Shown here: piece after piece, positions 1 through 5,305 of the stretch
How positions within the stretch are numbered: position 1 is the first letter of the stretch
How the letters are laid out: each line of letters opens with the position of its first letter
Assembly: GCA_028290385.1 (NCBI GenBank)
Contig: JAQGJZ010000249.1
Coordinates: 1 to 5,305 of the forward strand
Direction: 5' to 3'
DNA: 5,305 nt
DNA from: Enterovirga sp.
GTDB lineage: Bacteria > Pseudomonadota > Alphaproteobacteria > Rhizobiales > Beijerinckiaceae
Notes under the pieces: generated by a model
The model's database searches: none
What the model was told of the DNA's origin: nothing
Seen by the model: the letters and a program-made list of their open reading frames with translations, nothing else
Position numbers and translations under genes: made by a program

Positions 1-890
1 GGCATCGGCTGCTCGGCACCGATGCGGCCGTGATCGCGCGCCTAAAAGATCCGCTTCGCCTCGCATCGCTCCTCGCCGAGCTCGGGATCCCGCATCCCCC
101 GCTCTCCCTCGTCCCGGTGCCTCGCGAGCATGGCTGGCTGCGCAAGCGCGTCGGCGGATCCGGCGGCCGGCATATCCGTGCCGCAAGGCCGGGCGAGAGG
201 CTGCGGGCGGGGGAATACCTGCAGCAGGAGGTGCGGGGCAGGCCGGTTTCGGTCGCTGTCCTGGCGGATGGACGCGGCTGCGACATCCTGGGCTTCAGCG
301 AGCAATGGACCGCACCCTCGCGGAGCGCGCCGTTCCGCTATGGCGGCGCCGTCGCGCCGGCGGCGCTCGCGCCTGAGCTCGCGAGGGGAATGGCGGGCGC
401 CGCTGCTGCAGTCGCGGCGGCGAGCGGGTTGCGCGGCCTCGCCAGCGCGGACTTCCTCGTGGACGACAGCGGCTGGTGGCTGCTCGAGATCAATCCCCGG
501 CCCGGCGCGACGCTGGACCTCCTCGACCGCGGGCCGACGCCGCTGCTGCTCCGTCACATCGAGGCCTGCGCCGGCGGCCTCGGCCAGCCGGAGAGCGCCC
601 CGGCGGGCGCCGCGGCGAGCGCGATCCTATACGCCAGCCGGACGATCCGGGCTGTCCCTGTCCTGGCATGGCCGGACCACGTCGCCGATCGTCCGCGGCC
701 CGGGAGCCGCATCGCGGCCGGCGCGCCGATCTGCACCGTTGCGGCCGAAGCCCCGAGCGCGCGTGCGGCGCGCGCGCTGCTGCAAACCAGGTGCGCAGCC
801 ATGCGCTCCGCTCTGGAGCGGAAAGGGCACGAGGATGGGTGGACCGCTATCGCGCCCCAGCGTGAATGCACTGGCCGCGCCGCTCGTTGA
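1..890 (+). CDS. ATP-grasp ligase of the H4MPT/C1-transfer island (5' end outside window)
   Basis: The reading frame is open from base 3 to the TGA at 888-890 (295 codons). A GTG at 30 exists, but it has no Shine-Dalgarno, and the residues before it ([10 protein letters not shown]) continue naturally into the conserved-looking IARLKDP, so the true start lies upstream. Counting from the H encoded at 3-5, an ATP-binding lysine and glycine-rich loop lie at about 44-57 ([15 protein letters not shown]48). The Mg-binding acidic strand is at 160-170 ([12 protein letters not shown]162 and N164), preceded by [12 protein letters not shown]-terminal extension carries ADRPRPG and APICTV (about 228-246), which I associate with the ATP-grasp proteins of bacterial H4MPT islands (possibly the one called orf17 in Methylobacterium). 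ATP-grasp enzymes join a carboxylate, via acyl phosphate, to an amine or similar nucleophile. Here the inferred role is a step in H4MPT or methylofuran assembly in the cytoplasm, with unknown substrate; an MfnD-like glutamate ligase is one option. Its 3' end overlaps mch by 56 bp. Confidence 0.8.
   Translation, partial: HRLLGTDAAVIARLKDPLRLASLLAELGIPHPPLSLVPVPREHGWLRKRVGGSGGRHIRAARPGERLRAGEYLQQEVRGRPVSVAVLADGRGCDILGFSEQWTAPSRSAPFRYGGAVAPAALAPELARGMAGAAAAVAAASGLRGLASADFLVDDSGWWLLEINPRPGATLDLLDRGPTPLLLRHIEACAGGLGQPESAPAGAAASAILYASRTIRAVPVLAWPDHVADRPRPGSRIAAGAPICTVAAEAPSARAARALLQTRCAAMRSALERKGHEDGWTAIAPQRECTGRAAR
822..826 (+). promoter_or_regulatory. Shine-Dalgarno that supports the mch start at 835
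   Basis: AAAGG, the start of AAAGGG, lies 8 bases before the ATG at 835. A second purine run (GAGG) directly abuts that ATG. The alternative in-frame GTG at 862 has no comparable purine run upstream. The site lies inside the 3' end of the upstream ATP-grasp gene, so ribosomes would initiate mch within translated message. Confidence 0.55.
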
Positions 891-1806
891 GGCGCTGGCG
901 GCAGACGCCGGTGCCCTGCGCATCCGGGTGACCGAAGTGTCGGGCGCGCGCGTCATCGATGCCGGCGCGAGCACGCGTGGCTCGATCGAGGCTGGTCGCC
1001 GCATCGCGGAAATCTGCATGGGCGGCCTCGGCCGCGTCTCGATCGTCCCGGCCGGACCTGTGCGGGCCTGGCCGTTTTCGGTCCAGGTCCATTCGGCGGA
1101 CCCGGTTCTCGCCTGCCTCGCCAGCCAGTATGCGGGCTGGAGCCTGACGGACAAGGACGAGGGCGGCAGCTTCTTCGCCCTCGGTTCGGGGCCGGGCCGC
1201 GCGGCGGCCGGCGCGGAGAGCTTGTTCGAGGAACTGGCCTACCGCGATGCGGCCTCCTCCGCCGTGCTCGTGCTGGAGGGCGCGGATCCGCCGCCGGCCG
1301 GCATCGTGGCCAAGGTCGCCGCCGCGGTTGGGCTCGGGCCGGAGGCCGTTACCTTCATCTACGCGCCGACCCAAAGCCTCGCGGGATCGACCCAGGTGGT
1401 CGCTCGCGTGCTCGAGGTGGCGCTCCACAAGGCACACGAGCTCCGTTTTCCGCTCGACAGGATCGTCGACGGGATCGGGGTCGCGCCGCTCTCGCCGCCG
1501 GCGCCGAGCTTCCTCGCCGCCATGGGGCGCACGAACGACGCCATCATCTATGGCGGGCGGGTGCAGCTCTTCGTCGATGCCGACGACGGCGATGCACGGC
1601 AGCTTGCCGAGACGCTGCCGAGCAGCGCCTCGCGCGACCACGGCACGCCCTTCGCCCGTGTGTTCGAGAAGGCCGGCGGCGATTTCTACGCCATCGACAA
1701 GCATCTCTTCAGCCCGGCCGAGGTCATCGTCACATCGCTCAGGAGCGGAGCGAGTCACCGCGGCGGCCGCATCGAGCCCGGCCTGGTCGAGGCGTCCTTC
1801 GCGTGA
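835..1806 (+). CDS. mch: Methenyltetrahydromethanopterin cyclohydrolase (Mch)
   Basis: A protein of 323 residues, matching the roughly 320 usual for the family. It hydrolyses N5,N10-methenyl-H4MPT to 5-formyl-H4MPT in the cytoplasm, the second oxidation-level step of H4MPT-linked formaldehyde oxidation. Family blocks visible along the whole length include [11 protein letters not shown] (9-19), [12 protein letters not shown] (58-69), [14 protein letters not shown] (91-104), [10 protein letters not shown] (114-123), [26 protein letters not shown] (178-203, quoted in part), [13 protein letters not shown] (229-241), [10 protein letters not shown] (261-270) and [11 protein letters not shown] (285-295). 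R191 and E194 have the spacing of the Arg/Glu pair reported as catalytic in the archaeal enzyme (Arg183/Glu186). The ATG at 835 is chosen because of its ribosome site and because M. extorquens Mch, as I recall it, has a similar short leader before SVNALA; the GTG at 862 would remove nine residues. The gene overlaps its upstream neighbour by 56 bp and its downstream neighbour by 4 bp, implying one transcript and translational coupling. Confidence 0.97.
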   Translation: MGGPLSRPSVNALAAPLVEALAADAGALRIRVTEVSGARVIDAGASTRGSIEAGRRIAEICMGGLGRVSIVPAGPVRAWPFSVQVHSADPVLACLASQYAGWSLTDKDEGGSFFALGSGPGRAAAGAESLFEELAYRDAASSAVLVLEGADPPPAGIVAKVAAAVGLGPEAVTFIYAPTQSLAGSTQVVARVLEVALHKAHELRFPLDRIVDGIGVAPLSPPAPSFLAAMGRTNDAIIYGGRVQLFVDADDGDARQLAETLPSSASRDHGTPFARVFEKAGGDFYAIDKHLFSPAEVIVTSLRSGASHRGGRIEPGLVEASFA

Positions 1807-2732
1807 CGGCCGGATTGCGGATCGCGCTCGCGGCCGAGAACGGCGAGTGGCACCGGGACCGCCTCGTCGCGGCCGTTCGCCGGCTCGCTGTGGAGCCGGT
1901 GCTGGTCTCGCTGGCCGACATCGCCGTGGTCACCGGGGAGGGCGAGCCGTTGCGGGTGCCCGGCTTCGGGCGGGACTTGCCGCACGGGCTCCTCGTCCGA
2001 ACCATCTCGGGCGGGACCTTCGAAGCCACGACCCTTCGGCTCGGCATCCTGCATGCGCTGGTCGCGTCGGGCACGATCGTCTGGAACAGCCCCGTGGGCA
2101 TCGAGCGCTCGGTCGACAAGGCCATGACCAGCCTGCTGCTTGCACGGGGCGCGGTGCCGACGCCCGAGACCTTCGTGCTCTCCAGCCGCGCTGCGGCCTG
2201 CGAACTGGCCGCTCGGGAGGCCGGGCCGGAGCGGCCGCTCGTGCTGAAACCGCTCTTCGGCTCGCAGGGGGAGGGGCTGCGCCTGATCATGCGGCCGGAG
2301 GACCTGCCCGAGCGGGACGAGGTGGCCGGCGTGTTTTACCTGCAGCGCTACATCGCGCGGCGCGACGGACGCTGGCGCGATTACCGCGTCTTCGTTTGCG
2401 CCGGTCGGGCGATCGCGGGCATGATCCGGGAAGGCGACGGCTGGATCACCAATGTCCGCCGCGGGGGACGCCCGCTGCCCTGGGCCCTGCCGCGCGCGGC
2501 GGCGCAACTCGCGGAGGCCGCCGCCGCCCTGACGGCGGTCGACTACACGGGGGTCGATCTCGTGGAGGACGGGGCGGGCGGGTACCTGGTGCTGGAGGTC
2601 AATTCCATGCCGGCCTGGTCCGGGCTGCAGCAGGTCACGGAGGTCGACATTGCCGGCGAGATCGCGGCCGGCTTCGTGCGCGCCGTCCGGGCCGCGCATG
2701 CGCCGGCGCCGCGGCTCGCGGCCGGGACGTGA
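1803..2732 (+). CDS. RimK/MptN-like ATP-grasp ligase of the H4MPT island
   Basis: 309 residues beginning at a GTG whose GTGA overlaps the mch stop. The order of parts is that of RimK-type ATP-grasp enzymes: an N-terminal pre-ATP-grasp domain (about 1-100, including [20 protein letters not shown] at 62-81), [14 protein letters not shown] (103-116, K106), the second nucleotide-binding strand [13 protein letters not shown] (147-159, K149), [10 protein letters not shown] (192-201), and the metal-binding strands VDLVED (251-256) and [11 protein letters not shown] (262-272, D252, E265, N267). Relatives include RimK, which glutamylates ribosomal protein S6, and the archaeal glutamate ligases MptN and CofF. 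From memory it matches the ATP-grasp gene called orf5 next to mch in Methylobacterium. The inferred role is ATP-dependent amide bond formation on an H4MPT or methylofuran intermediate, with glutamate as the most likely amino acid; the sequence does not settle the substrate. All visible ATP-grasp residues are intact, so it should be active. Confidence 0.88.
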   Translation: MTAGLRIALAAENGEWHRDRLVAAVRRLAVEPVLVSLADIAVVTGEGEPLRVPGFGRDLPHGLLVRTISGGTFEATTLRLGILHALVASGTIVWNSPVGIERSVDKAMTSLLLARGAVPTPETFVLSSRAAACELAAREAGPERPLVLKPLFGSQGEGLRLIMRPEDLPERDEVAGVFYLQRYIARRDGRWRDYRVFVCAGRAIAGMIREGDGWITNVRRGGRPLPWALPRAAAQLAEAAAALTAVDYTGVDLVEDGAGGYLVLEVNSMPAWSGLQQVTEVDIAGEIAAGFVRAVRAAHAPAPRLAAGT

Positions 2733-3598
2733 CCGACCCTGTGTCGGCGCGCATAGCCCGCGCTTATGAGAGGGCCTGCCTGGCCGAACTCGACGCCCTG
2801 AAGCCCGGAAACGTCCATGTCTTTGCGGCCGGGCACCGGATGCGGGTGGAGGATTTCCGCCGCAGCGCCGTCGCGTCGGCGCCGGAACTCGCGCGGCCGG
2901 GAACGCGCGTTGGCGAGCGCGTTGTGCGCGCCGTGCGGGCGACGATCGAGTGCGTCGGGCAGAACACCAATCTCGGCATCGTCCTGCTCTGCGCGCCGCT
3001 TGCGGCGGCGGCCGAGCGCGAGGGCGCGCTTCGCCCGGCGCTGGAGGGGGTGCTCGCCGGCCTCGATGTCGAGGATGCGAGGCAGGTCTTTGCGGCCATC
3101 CGGCTCGCCAATCCCGGAGGCCTCGGCCGGGCGTCCAGGCACGACGTGGCGGAGGAGCCGCAGGTCGATCTTCGCACGGCGATGCGCGAGGCGGCGGCAA
3201 CCGACCGGATCGCGCGAGCCTACGTGACCGGCTTCGAGGACCTGTTCGGAATGGGGCTGACGGCCCTGGCCGAGGCGCGGGCGCAGGGCCTCGCCGAGCC
3301 ATGGCAGGCGACCGCGATCCATCTCGCCTTCATGGCCGCGTTTCCGGACACGCATATCCGCCGCAAGCACGGCCCGGCCTATGCCGAGGACGTTCGGGCC
3401 GAGGCCGCCGGGCTCGCGCGGGTTCTGTTGAGCGAGCGGGACAGGACCTTGGATCTCCTCGCCTTCGACATCTCGCTGAAATTGCGCGGCATCAACCCAG
3501 GAACAACGGCGGATCTTACGGTTGCAACGCTTTTTCTTGCCGGTCTTCTTGGCCAGAACTCTGAATGCGCCTTGTCCGGCCCGATACGCCCGGGCTAG
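2729..3598 (+). CDS. CitG/MdcB-like triphosphoribosyl-dephospho-CoA synthase family protein of the H4MPT island
   Basis: 289 residues from a GTG that overlaps the previous stop as GTGA. Family signatures are ELDALKPGNVHVF (20-32), GQNTNLGIVLLCAPL (77-91), ANPGGLGRASRHDV (127-140), FMAAFPDTHIRRKHG (201-215) and LKLRGINPGTTADLTVATLFL (250-270, quoted as separate blocks LKLRGINPGTTAD and LTVATLFL). Classical CitG/MdcB proteins move a ribosyl triphosphate from ATP onto dephospho-CoA to make the prosthetic group of citrate or malonate lyase. No lyase genes are seen here, and the protein sits between a cofactor ligase and fae, so that activity is unlikely to be its job. It probably corresponds to the gene called orf7 in Methylobacterium. 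I infer phosphoribosyl-type chemistry in H4MPT assembly. The last 15 residues (GQNSECALSGPIRPG) run past the conserved domain, and codons near the end are unusually AT-rich for the region (CTT, TTT, TCT, GAA). Confidence 0.88.
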   Translation: MTDPVSARIARAYERACLAELDALKPGNVHVFAAGHRMRVEDFRRSAVASAPELARPGTRVGERVVRAVRATIECVGQNTNLGIVLLCAPLAAAAEREGALRPALEGVLAGLDVEDARQVFAAIRLANPGGLGRASRHDVAEEPQVDLRTAMREAAATDRIARAYVTGFEDLFGMGLTALAEARAQGLAEPWQATAIHLAFMAAFPDTHIRRKHGPAYAEDVRAEAAGLARVLLSERDRTLDLLAFDISLKLRGINPGTTADLTVATLFLAGLLGQNSECALSGPIRPG

Positions 3599-3623
3599 GC
3601 TCGACCTGCCATCCGGCCAACCG

Positions 3624-3639
3624 GTTCGGCCCGCCGAAC
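3624..3639 (+). repeat. Perfect inverted repeat in the CitG-like/fae gap
   Basis: GTTCGG at 3624-3629 and CCGAAC at 3634-3639 are exact reverse complements with a four-base loop (CCCG); the pairing can formally extend by one C-G. The repeat starts 25 bp after the upstream stop codon. No run of T follows on the plus strand, so it is not a standard intrinsic terminator. It could be a weak attenuating or RNA-stabilising hairpin at the end of the operon message, or an operator for fae. Confidence 0.4.
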
Positions 3640-3663
3640 GCTGACAACAAGGATGGGTGTGCC

Positions 3664-3688
3664 CGGCCGCCTCGGTCGTGAGCGGCCG
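3664..3688 (+). repeat. Inverted repeat in the fae leader, just before the ribosome site
   Basis: CGGCCGC at 3664-3670 and GCGGCCG at 3682-3688 are exact reverse complements around an 11-base loop (3671-3681). The hairpin would end 12 bases before the GGGAGGA of fae. Each arm contains the palindrome CGGCCG, which is frequent by chance in DNA this GC-rich, so the structure may be incidental. If transcribed, it would be a stable 5' leader stem that could protect the abundant fae message or modulate initiation. Confidence 0.35.
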
Positions 3689-3700
3689 TCATCAGCAAAT

Positions 3701-3707
3701 GGGAGGA
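3701..3707 (+). promoter_or_regulatory. Strong Shine-Dalgarno of fae
   Basis: GGGAGGA lies six bases before the ATG at 3714. It is the clearest ribosome binding site on the plus strand and contrasts with the GTGA-coupled starts upstream. This fits the high production expected of Fae in methylotrophs and rules out the longer in-frame extension upstream of 3714 as coding sequence. Confidence 0.85.
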
Positions 3708-3713
3708 CACCGC

Positions 3714-4232
3714 ATGGCAACGATCAGCAAAGTGATGGTGGGCGAGTCCCTTGTCGGGGACGGAAACGAGGTCGCGCATATCGACCTCCTCATCGGGCCC
3801 CGCGGCAGCGCCGCCGAGACGGCGTTCTGCAACAGCCTGACGAACAACAAGGACGGTTTCACGACCCTGCTGGCCGTGGTGGCGCCGAACCTGCCGTGCA
3901 AGCCGAACACGGTCATGTTCAACAAGGTGACGATCAAGGATGCGCGTCAGGCCGTGCAGATGTTCGGCCCCGCCCAGCACGCCGTCGCCATGGCCGTGCA
4001 GGATTGCGTGGCCGAGGGCCTGATCCCGGCTGCGGAGGCGGACGATCTCTTCGTCTGCGTCGGCGTGTTCATCCATTGGGAAGCCGCCGACGACGCCAAG
4101 ATCCAGCAATACAACTACCAGGCGACCAAGGAGGCGCTGCAGCGCGCGATCCGGGGCGAGCCACGCGCGAGCGAGGTGGTGATGCGCTACAAGACCGCCA
4201 CGCACCCCTTCGCGGCGAACAAGGCCGCTTAG
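3714..4232 (+). CDS. fae: Formaldehyde-activating enzyme (Fae)
   Basis: 172 residues, in line with about 170 for stand-alone bacterial Fae. It condenses formaldehyde with (dephospho-)H4MPT to methylene-H4MPT in the cytoplasm, the entry step of H4MPT-dependent formaldehyde oxidation and detoxification. Conserved stretches cover the whole protein: [20 protein letters not shown] (9-28, with H22, the histidine proposed as general acid in the M. extorquens enzyme), [13 protein letters not shown] (28-40), [19 protein letters not shown] (about 61-79), [21 protein letters not shown] (about 82-102, quoted in part), [19 protein letters not shown] and the C-terminal ATHPFAAN. No second domain is present, so it is not a Fae-Hps fusion. 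It is preceded by a 115-bp gap and its own strong ribosome site, so it may have its own promoter as well as read-through from the mch operon. The stop is TAG at 4230-4232. Confidence 0.98.
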   Translation: MATISKVMVGESLVGDGNEVAHIDLLIGPRGSAAETAFCNSLTNNKDGFTTLLAVVAPNLPCKPNTVMFNKVTIKDARQAVQMFGPAQHAVAMAVQDCVAEGLIPAAEADDLFVCVGVFIHWEAADDAKIQQYNYQATKEALQRAIRGEPRASEVVMRYKTATHPFAANKAA

Positions 4233-4324
4233 AGCGGAAACCGTCCTGAGCAGAGCGAACCTCCGCCAATGCCGAGAGGGCTGCTGCAGCGACTGGCCGC
4301 CGTTTTCATGGGTCGTGCCTGAGC

Positions 4325-4346
4325 GAGGCGGAGTGCGCGCCGCCTC
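4325..4346. terminator. Candidate bidirectional hairpin between convergent fae and the HisA-like gene
   Basis: GAGGCGG at 4325-4331 and CCGCCTC at 4340-4346 are perfect reverse complements around an eight-base loop. The structure sits between two convergent genes, overlapping the stop codon of the minus-strand gene, which is where a shared terminator would be expected. Neither strand has a T run after the stem, so it lacks half of the usual intrinsic terminator signature. It might instead act as a 3' end stabiliser, or be incidental. Confidence 0.35.
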
Positions 4347-5052
4347 AGAGACCGAAGCCTGCGGCAGGATCCCGCCGCAGGCGGCCATCATGGATCGCGG
4401 ACGCGACGAGGATCCCCGCCGCGCCTGCCTGCGCGAGCGGTCCCAGATCCTCGGGCCCGCGCAATCCACCCGCCGCATGGATGCGGGCGCCGGACGCTCG
4501 CGCCTTCACCTCCCGGATGCGGTCGAGATCGGGGCCGAGGTCGCCCCCGACGCGCGCCAGCGTCATCACGATCACGTCCTCCGGCCAGAGCGCGGGCGTG
4601 TCGTGCAGTTCGGCCGGGCCGAGCCTCGTGTCCCCGCGCGTGTCCAGGGACAGGATCGCCTCCGCGCGATAGCGCGCGAGCAGGTCCGGGCCGCGCTGGC
4701 TTTCCGTGCCGAGGACCGGCCGGCCGATCCCGCTTGCGAGAAAGCGGGCGACGGCGTCGTCCTCCGCAAAGCCGGCATCGACCCAGAACTCGACCTTCGG
4801 GAAGGCGTCCCGAAGCCGACGCAGGGCCGCGTGCTGCGGGCGCTGCTCCTCGATGGCATCGAGGTCGGCGACGTAGAGGCGGCGCGAGGGCACCGCCGAC
4901 AGCAGCCCCGCCGTCACCGCGACGGGGTCGGCGGAGGGGGCGAGCGGCGTCTCGATCGGCCGGTAGACGGAACGCTCGCCGGCCTTCGCCCGCACCACCC
5001 GGCCGTGCCGGAGATCGATCACGGGGATGATCGCGGGCTCGTTGCCCGGCAT
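4345..5052 (-). CDS. HisA-like TIM-barrel protein of the H4MPT/C1-transfer island
   Basis: 235 residues from the ATG at 5052, about the length of HisA (near 240). HisA/HisF-like features are IIPVIDLRHGRVVRA (8-22, D13 in the first barrel strand), LYVADLDAIEEQ (59-70), LSLDTRGD (134-141, D137 in the fifth-strand position), RIHAAGGLRGPEDL (190-203) and GILVASAIHDGRL (213-225), the C-terminal phosphate-binding half. Where HisA has the GGGIR motif after strand three, this protein has VDAGFAED (91-98), so the N-terminal phosphate site and its arginine look lost. That argues against the histidine-biosynthetic isomerase. Such HisA relatives recur in bacterial H4MPT islands without a proven reaction; a role in H4MPT or methylofuran synthesis is inferred. 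GTG at 5103 and ATG at 5094 are in-frame alternatives, but they would overlap the divergent gene, and 5052 has the best ribosome site. It converges on fae. Confidence 0.83.
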   Translation of the reverse strand: MPGNEPAIIPVIDLRHGRVVRAKAGERSVYRPIETPLAPSADPVAVTAGLLSAVPSRRLYVADLDAIEEQRPQHAALRRLRDAFPKVEFWVDAGFAEDDAVARFLASGIGRPVLGTESQRGPDLLARYRAEAILSLDTRGDTRLGPAELHDTPALWPEDVIVMTLARVGGDLGPDLDRIREVKARASGARIHAAGGLRGPEDLGPLAQAGAAGILVASAIHDGRLRRDPAAGFGL

Positions 5053-5058
5053 TGTCCG

Positions 5059-5067
5059 CCCTCCCTC
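5059..5067 (-). promoter_or_regulatory. Shine-Dalgarno that fixes the HisA-like start at 5052
   Basis: Read on the minus strand this is GAGGGAGGG, six bases before the ATG at 5052. The in-frame starts further out (5094 and 5103) have no equally good purine run in front. The site occupies part of the 26-bp gap to the divergent gene. Confidence 0.75.
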
Positions 5068-5078
5068 AGCCTCGCCCG

Positions 5079-5305
5079 ATGACCTGTCAGACATCGCCTT
5101 CACCTCGCCCGACCATCGGCTGGGACCTGGGCGGGGTGCACGTCAAGGCGGCGCTCGCCGAATCCGGCGTCATCCGAGAGGTGGTCCAGGTGCCTTGCGC
5201 CCTCTGGCGCGGCCTCTCCGCGCTCGACGAAGCGCTTGCCGCGCTTCCCGGCTGGGCCCGTGCGCCCGCCGATCACACGGTCACCATGACTGGCGAGCTG
5301 ACCGA
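5079..5305 (+). CDS. Hydantoinase-like 'H4MPT-linked C1 transfer pathway protein' (MfnF-related), 3' end outside window
   Basis: The ATG at 5079 opens a frame that has no stop to the right edge (75 full codons). After a short leader (MTCQTSPSPRP), the sequence TIGWDLGGVHVKAALAE (12-28) carries the D-x-G-G-x-x-x-K phosphate-binding turn of the actin/hexokinase/hydantoinase-type ATPase fold. VTMTGELT (68-75) matches the next conserved block I know from the family of probable H4MPT-linked C1 transfer pathway proteins. Archaeal MfnF, in the same broad family, joins the furan moiety to glutamyl-tyramine in methanofuran synthesis, so a methylofuran role is the leading inference here. No clear Shine-Dalgarno precedes this ATG; an in-frame TTG at 5052 is possible but unattractive. 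The gene diverges from the HisA-like gene. Confidence 0.8.
   Translation, partial: MTCQTSPSPRPTIGWDLGGVHVKAALAESGVIREVVQVPCALWRGLSALDEALAALPGWARAPADHTVTMTGELT

Noticed and set aside
30..32. GTG as the true start of the first ATP-grasp gene
   Set aside because: There is no Shine-Dalgarno before it, and the in-frame residues upstream look like continuous protein, so the gene is judged truncated by the window edge.
862..864. GTG as the start of mch
   Set aside because: The ATG at 835 has a ribosome site eight bases upstream and gives an N-terminal leader like that recalled for M. extorquens Mch. The GTG remains a weaker alternative.
847..1758. A 303-codon minus-strand open frame antisense to mch
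   Set aside because: Its composition is that of an antisense shadow, with no motifs, and mch on the other strand is certain over this whole stretch.
1755..3302. A 515-codon minus-strand open frame antisense to the RimK-like and CitG-like genes
   Set aside because: It is rich in Arg, Pro and Gly with no recognisable motif, and mirrors two plus-strand genes with clear family signatures. Long antisense frames are expected at this GC content.
3714..4232. Fae-Hps type fusion or Fae-like paralogue
   Set aside because: The protein ends at the usual length of stand-alone Fae, shows the full set of canonical Fae residues and has no hexulose-phosphate synthase domain after it.
4233..4344. Intrinsic terminator for fae using the TTTT at about 4302-4305
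   Set aside because: No complementary GC-rich stem could be paired directly before that short T run.
3516..4478. A 320-codon minus-strand open frame antisense to fae and crossing both intergenic gaps
   Set aside because: It has no family features and lies opposite a certain fae; it is a GC-driven shadow frame.
4315..5082. A 255-codon plus-strand open frame opposite the HisA-like gene
   Set aside because: The HisA-like motifs on the minus strand are clear and the plus-strand translation has none.

Overview
The window is high-GC DNA (roughly 70% by eye) from a methylotrophic or C1-oxidising bacterium. It carries part of a tetrahydromethanopterin (H4MPT)-linked one-carbon transfer island. The two diagnostic genes are mch (methenyl-H4MPT cyclohydrolase) and fae (formaldehyde-activating enzyme), both complete and close to the versions I remember from Methylobacterium extorquens. 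Together with base composition and GTG start use, this suggests an alphaproteobacterium of the Hyphomicrobiales/Methylobacterium-Xanthobacter kind. The genus cannot be named from the sequence alone.

Layout. Bases 1-3598 are a tight plus-strand operon: an ATP-grasp ligase entering from the left edge (5' end missing), mch (835-1806), a second, RimK/MptN-like ATP-grasp ligase (1803-2732), and a CitG-like triphosphoribosyl-dephospho-CoA synthase family protein (2729-3598). All junctions overlap: 56 bp before mch, then two identical 4-bp GTGA overlaps with GTG starts. After a 115-bp gap that holds two inverted repeats and a strong Shine-Dalgarno comes fae (3714-4232, plus). After a further 112 bp, a HisA-like TIM-barrel gene runs towards fae on the minus strand (4345-5052). 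Divergent from it, with only 26 bp between the starts, is the first 75 codons of a plus-strand gene of the 'H4MPT-linked C1 transfer pathway protein' (hydantoinase-like, MfnF-related) family, which leaves the window at the right edge.

How the genes fit together. Fae condenses formaldehyde with (dephospho-)H4MPT to methylene-H4MPT. A methylene-H4MPT dehydrogenase not in this window oxidises it to methenyl-H4MPT, and Mch hydrolyses that to formyl-H4MPT, which feeds the formyltransferase/hydrolase complex through methanofuran/methylofuran. The other five genes look like cofactor-assembly genes: two ATP-grasp ligases (amide bond formation), a CitG-like enzyme (phosphoribosyl transfer chemistry), a HisA-like barrel, and an MfnF-like protein. 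Their exact reactions are inferred, not shown.

There is no tRNA, rRNA, CRISPR, insertion sequence or other mobile element, and no gene-free stretch longer than 115 bp. This is a known type of metabolic island. The points worth a second look are the uncharacterised cofactor genes, the atypical codons at the end of the CitG-like gene, and the small structured intergenic regions.
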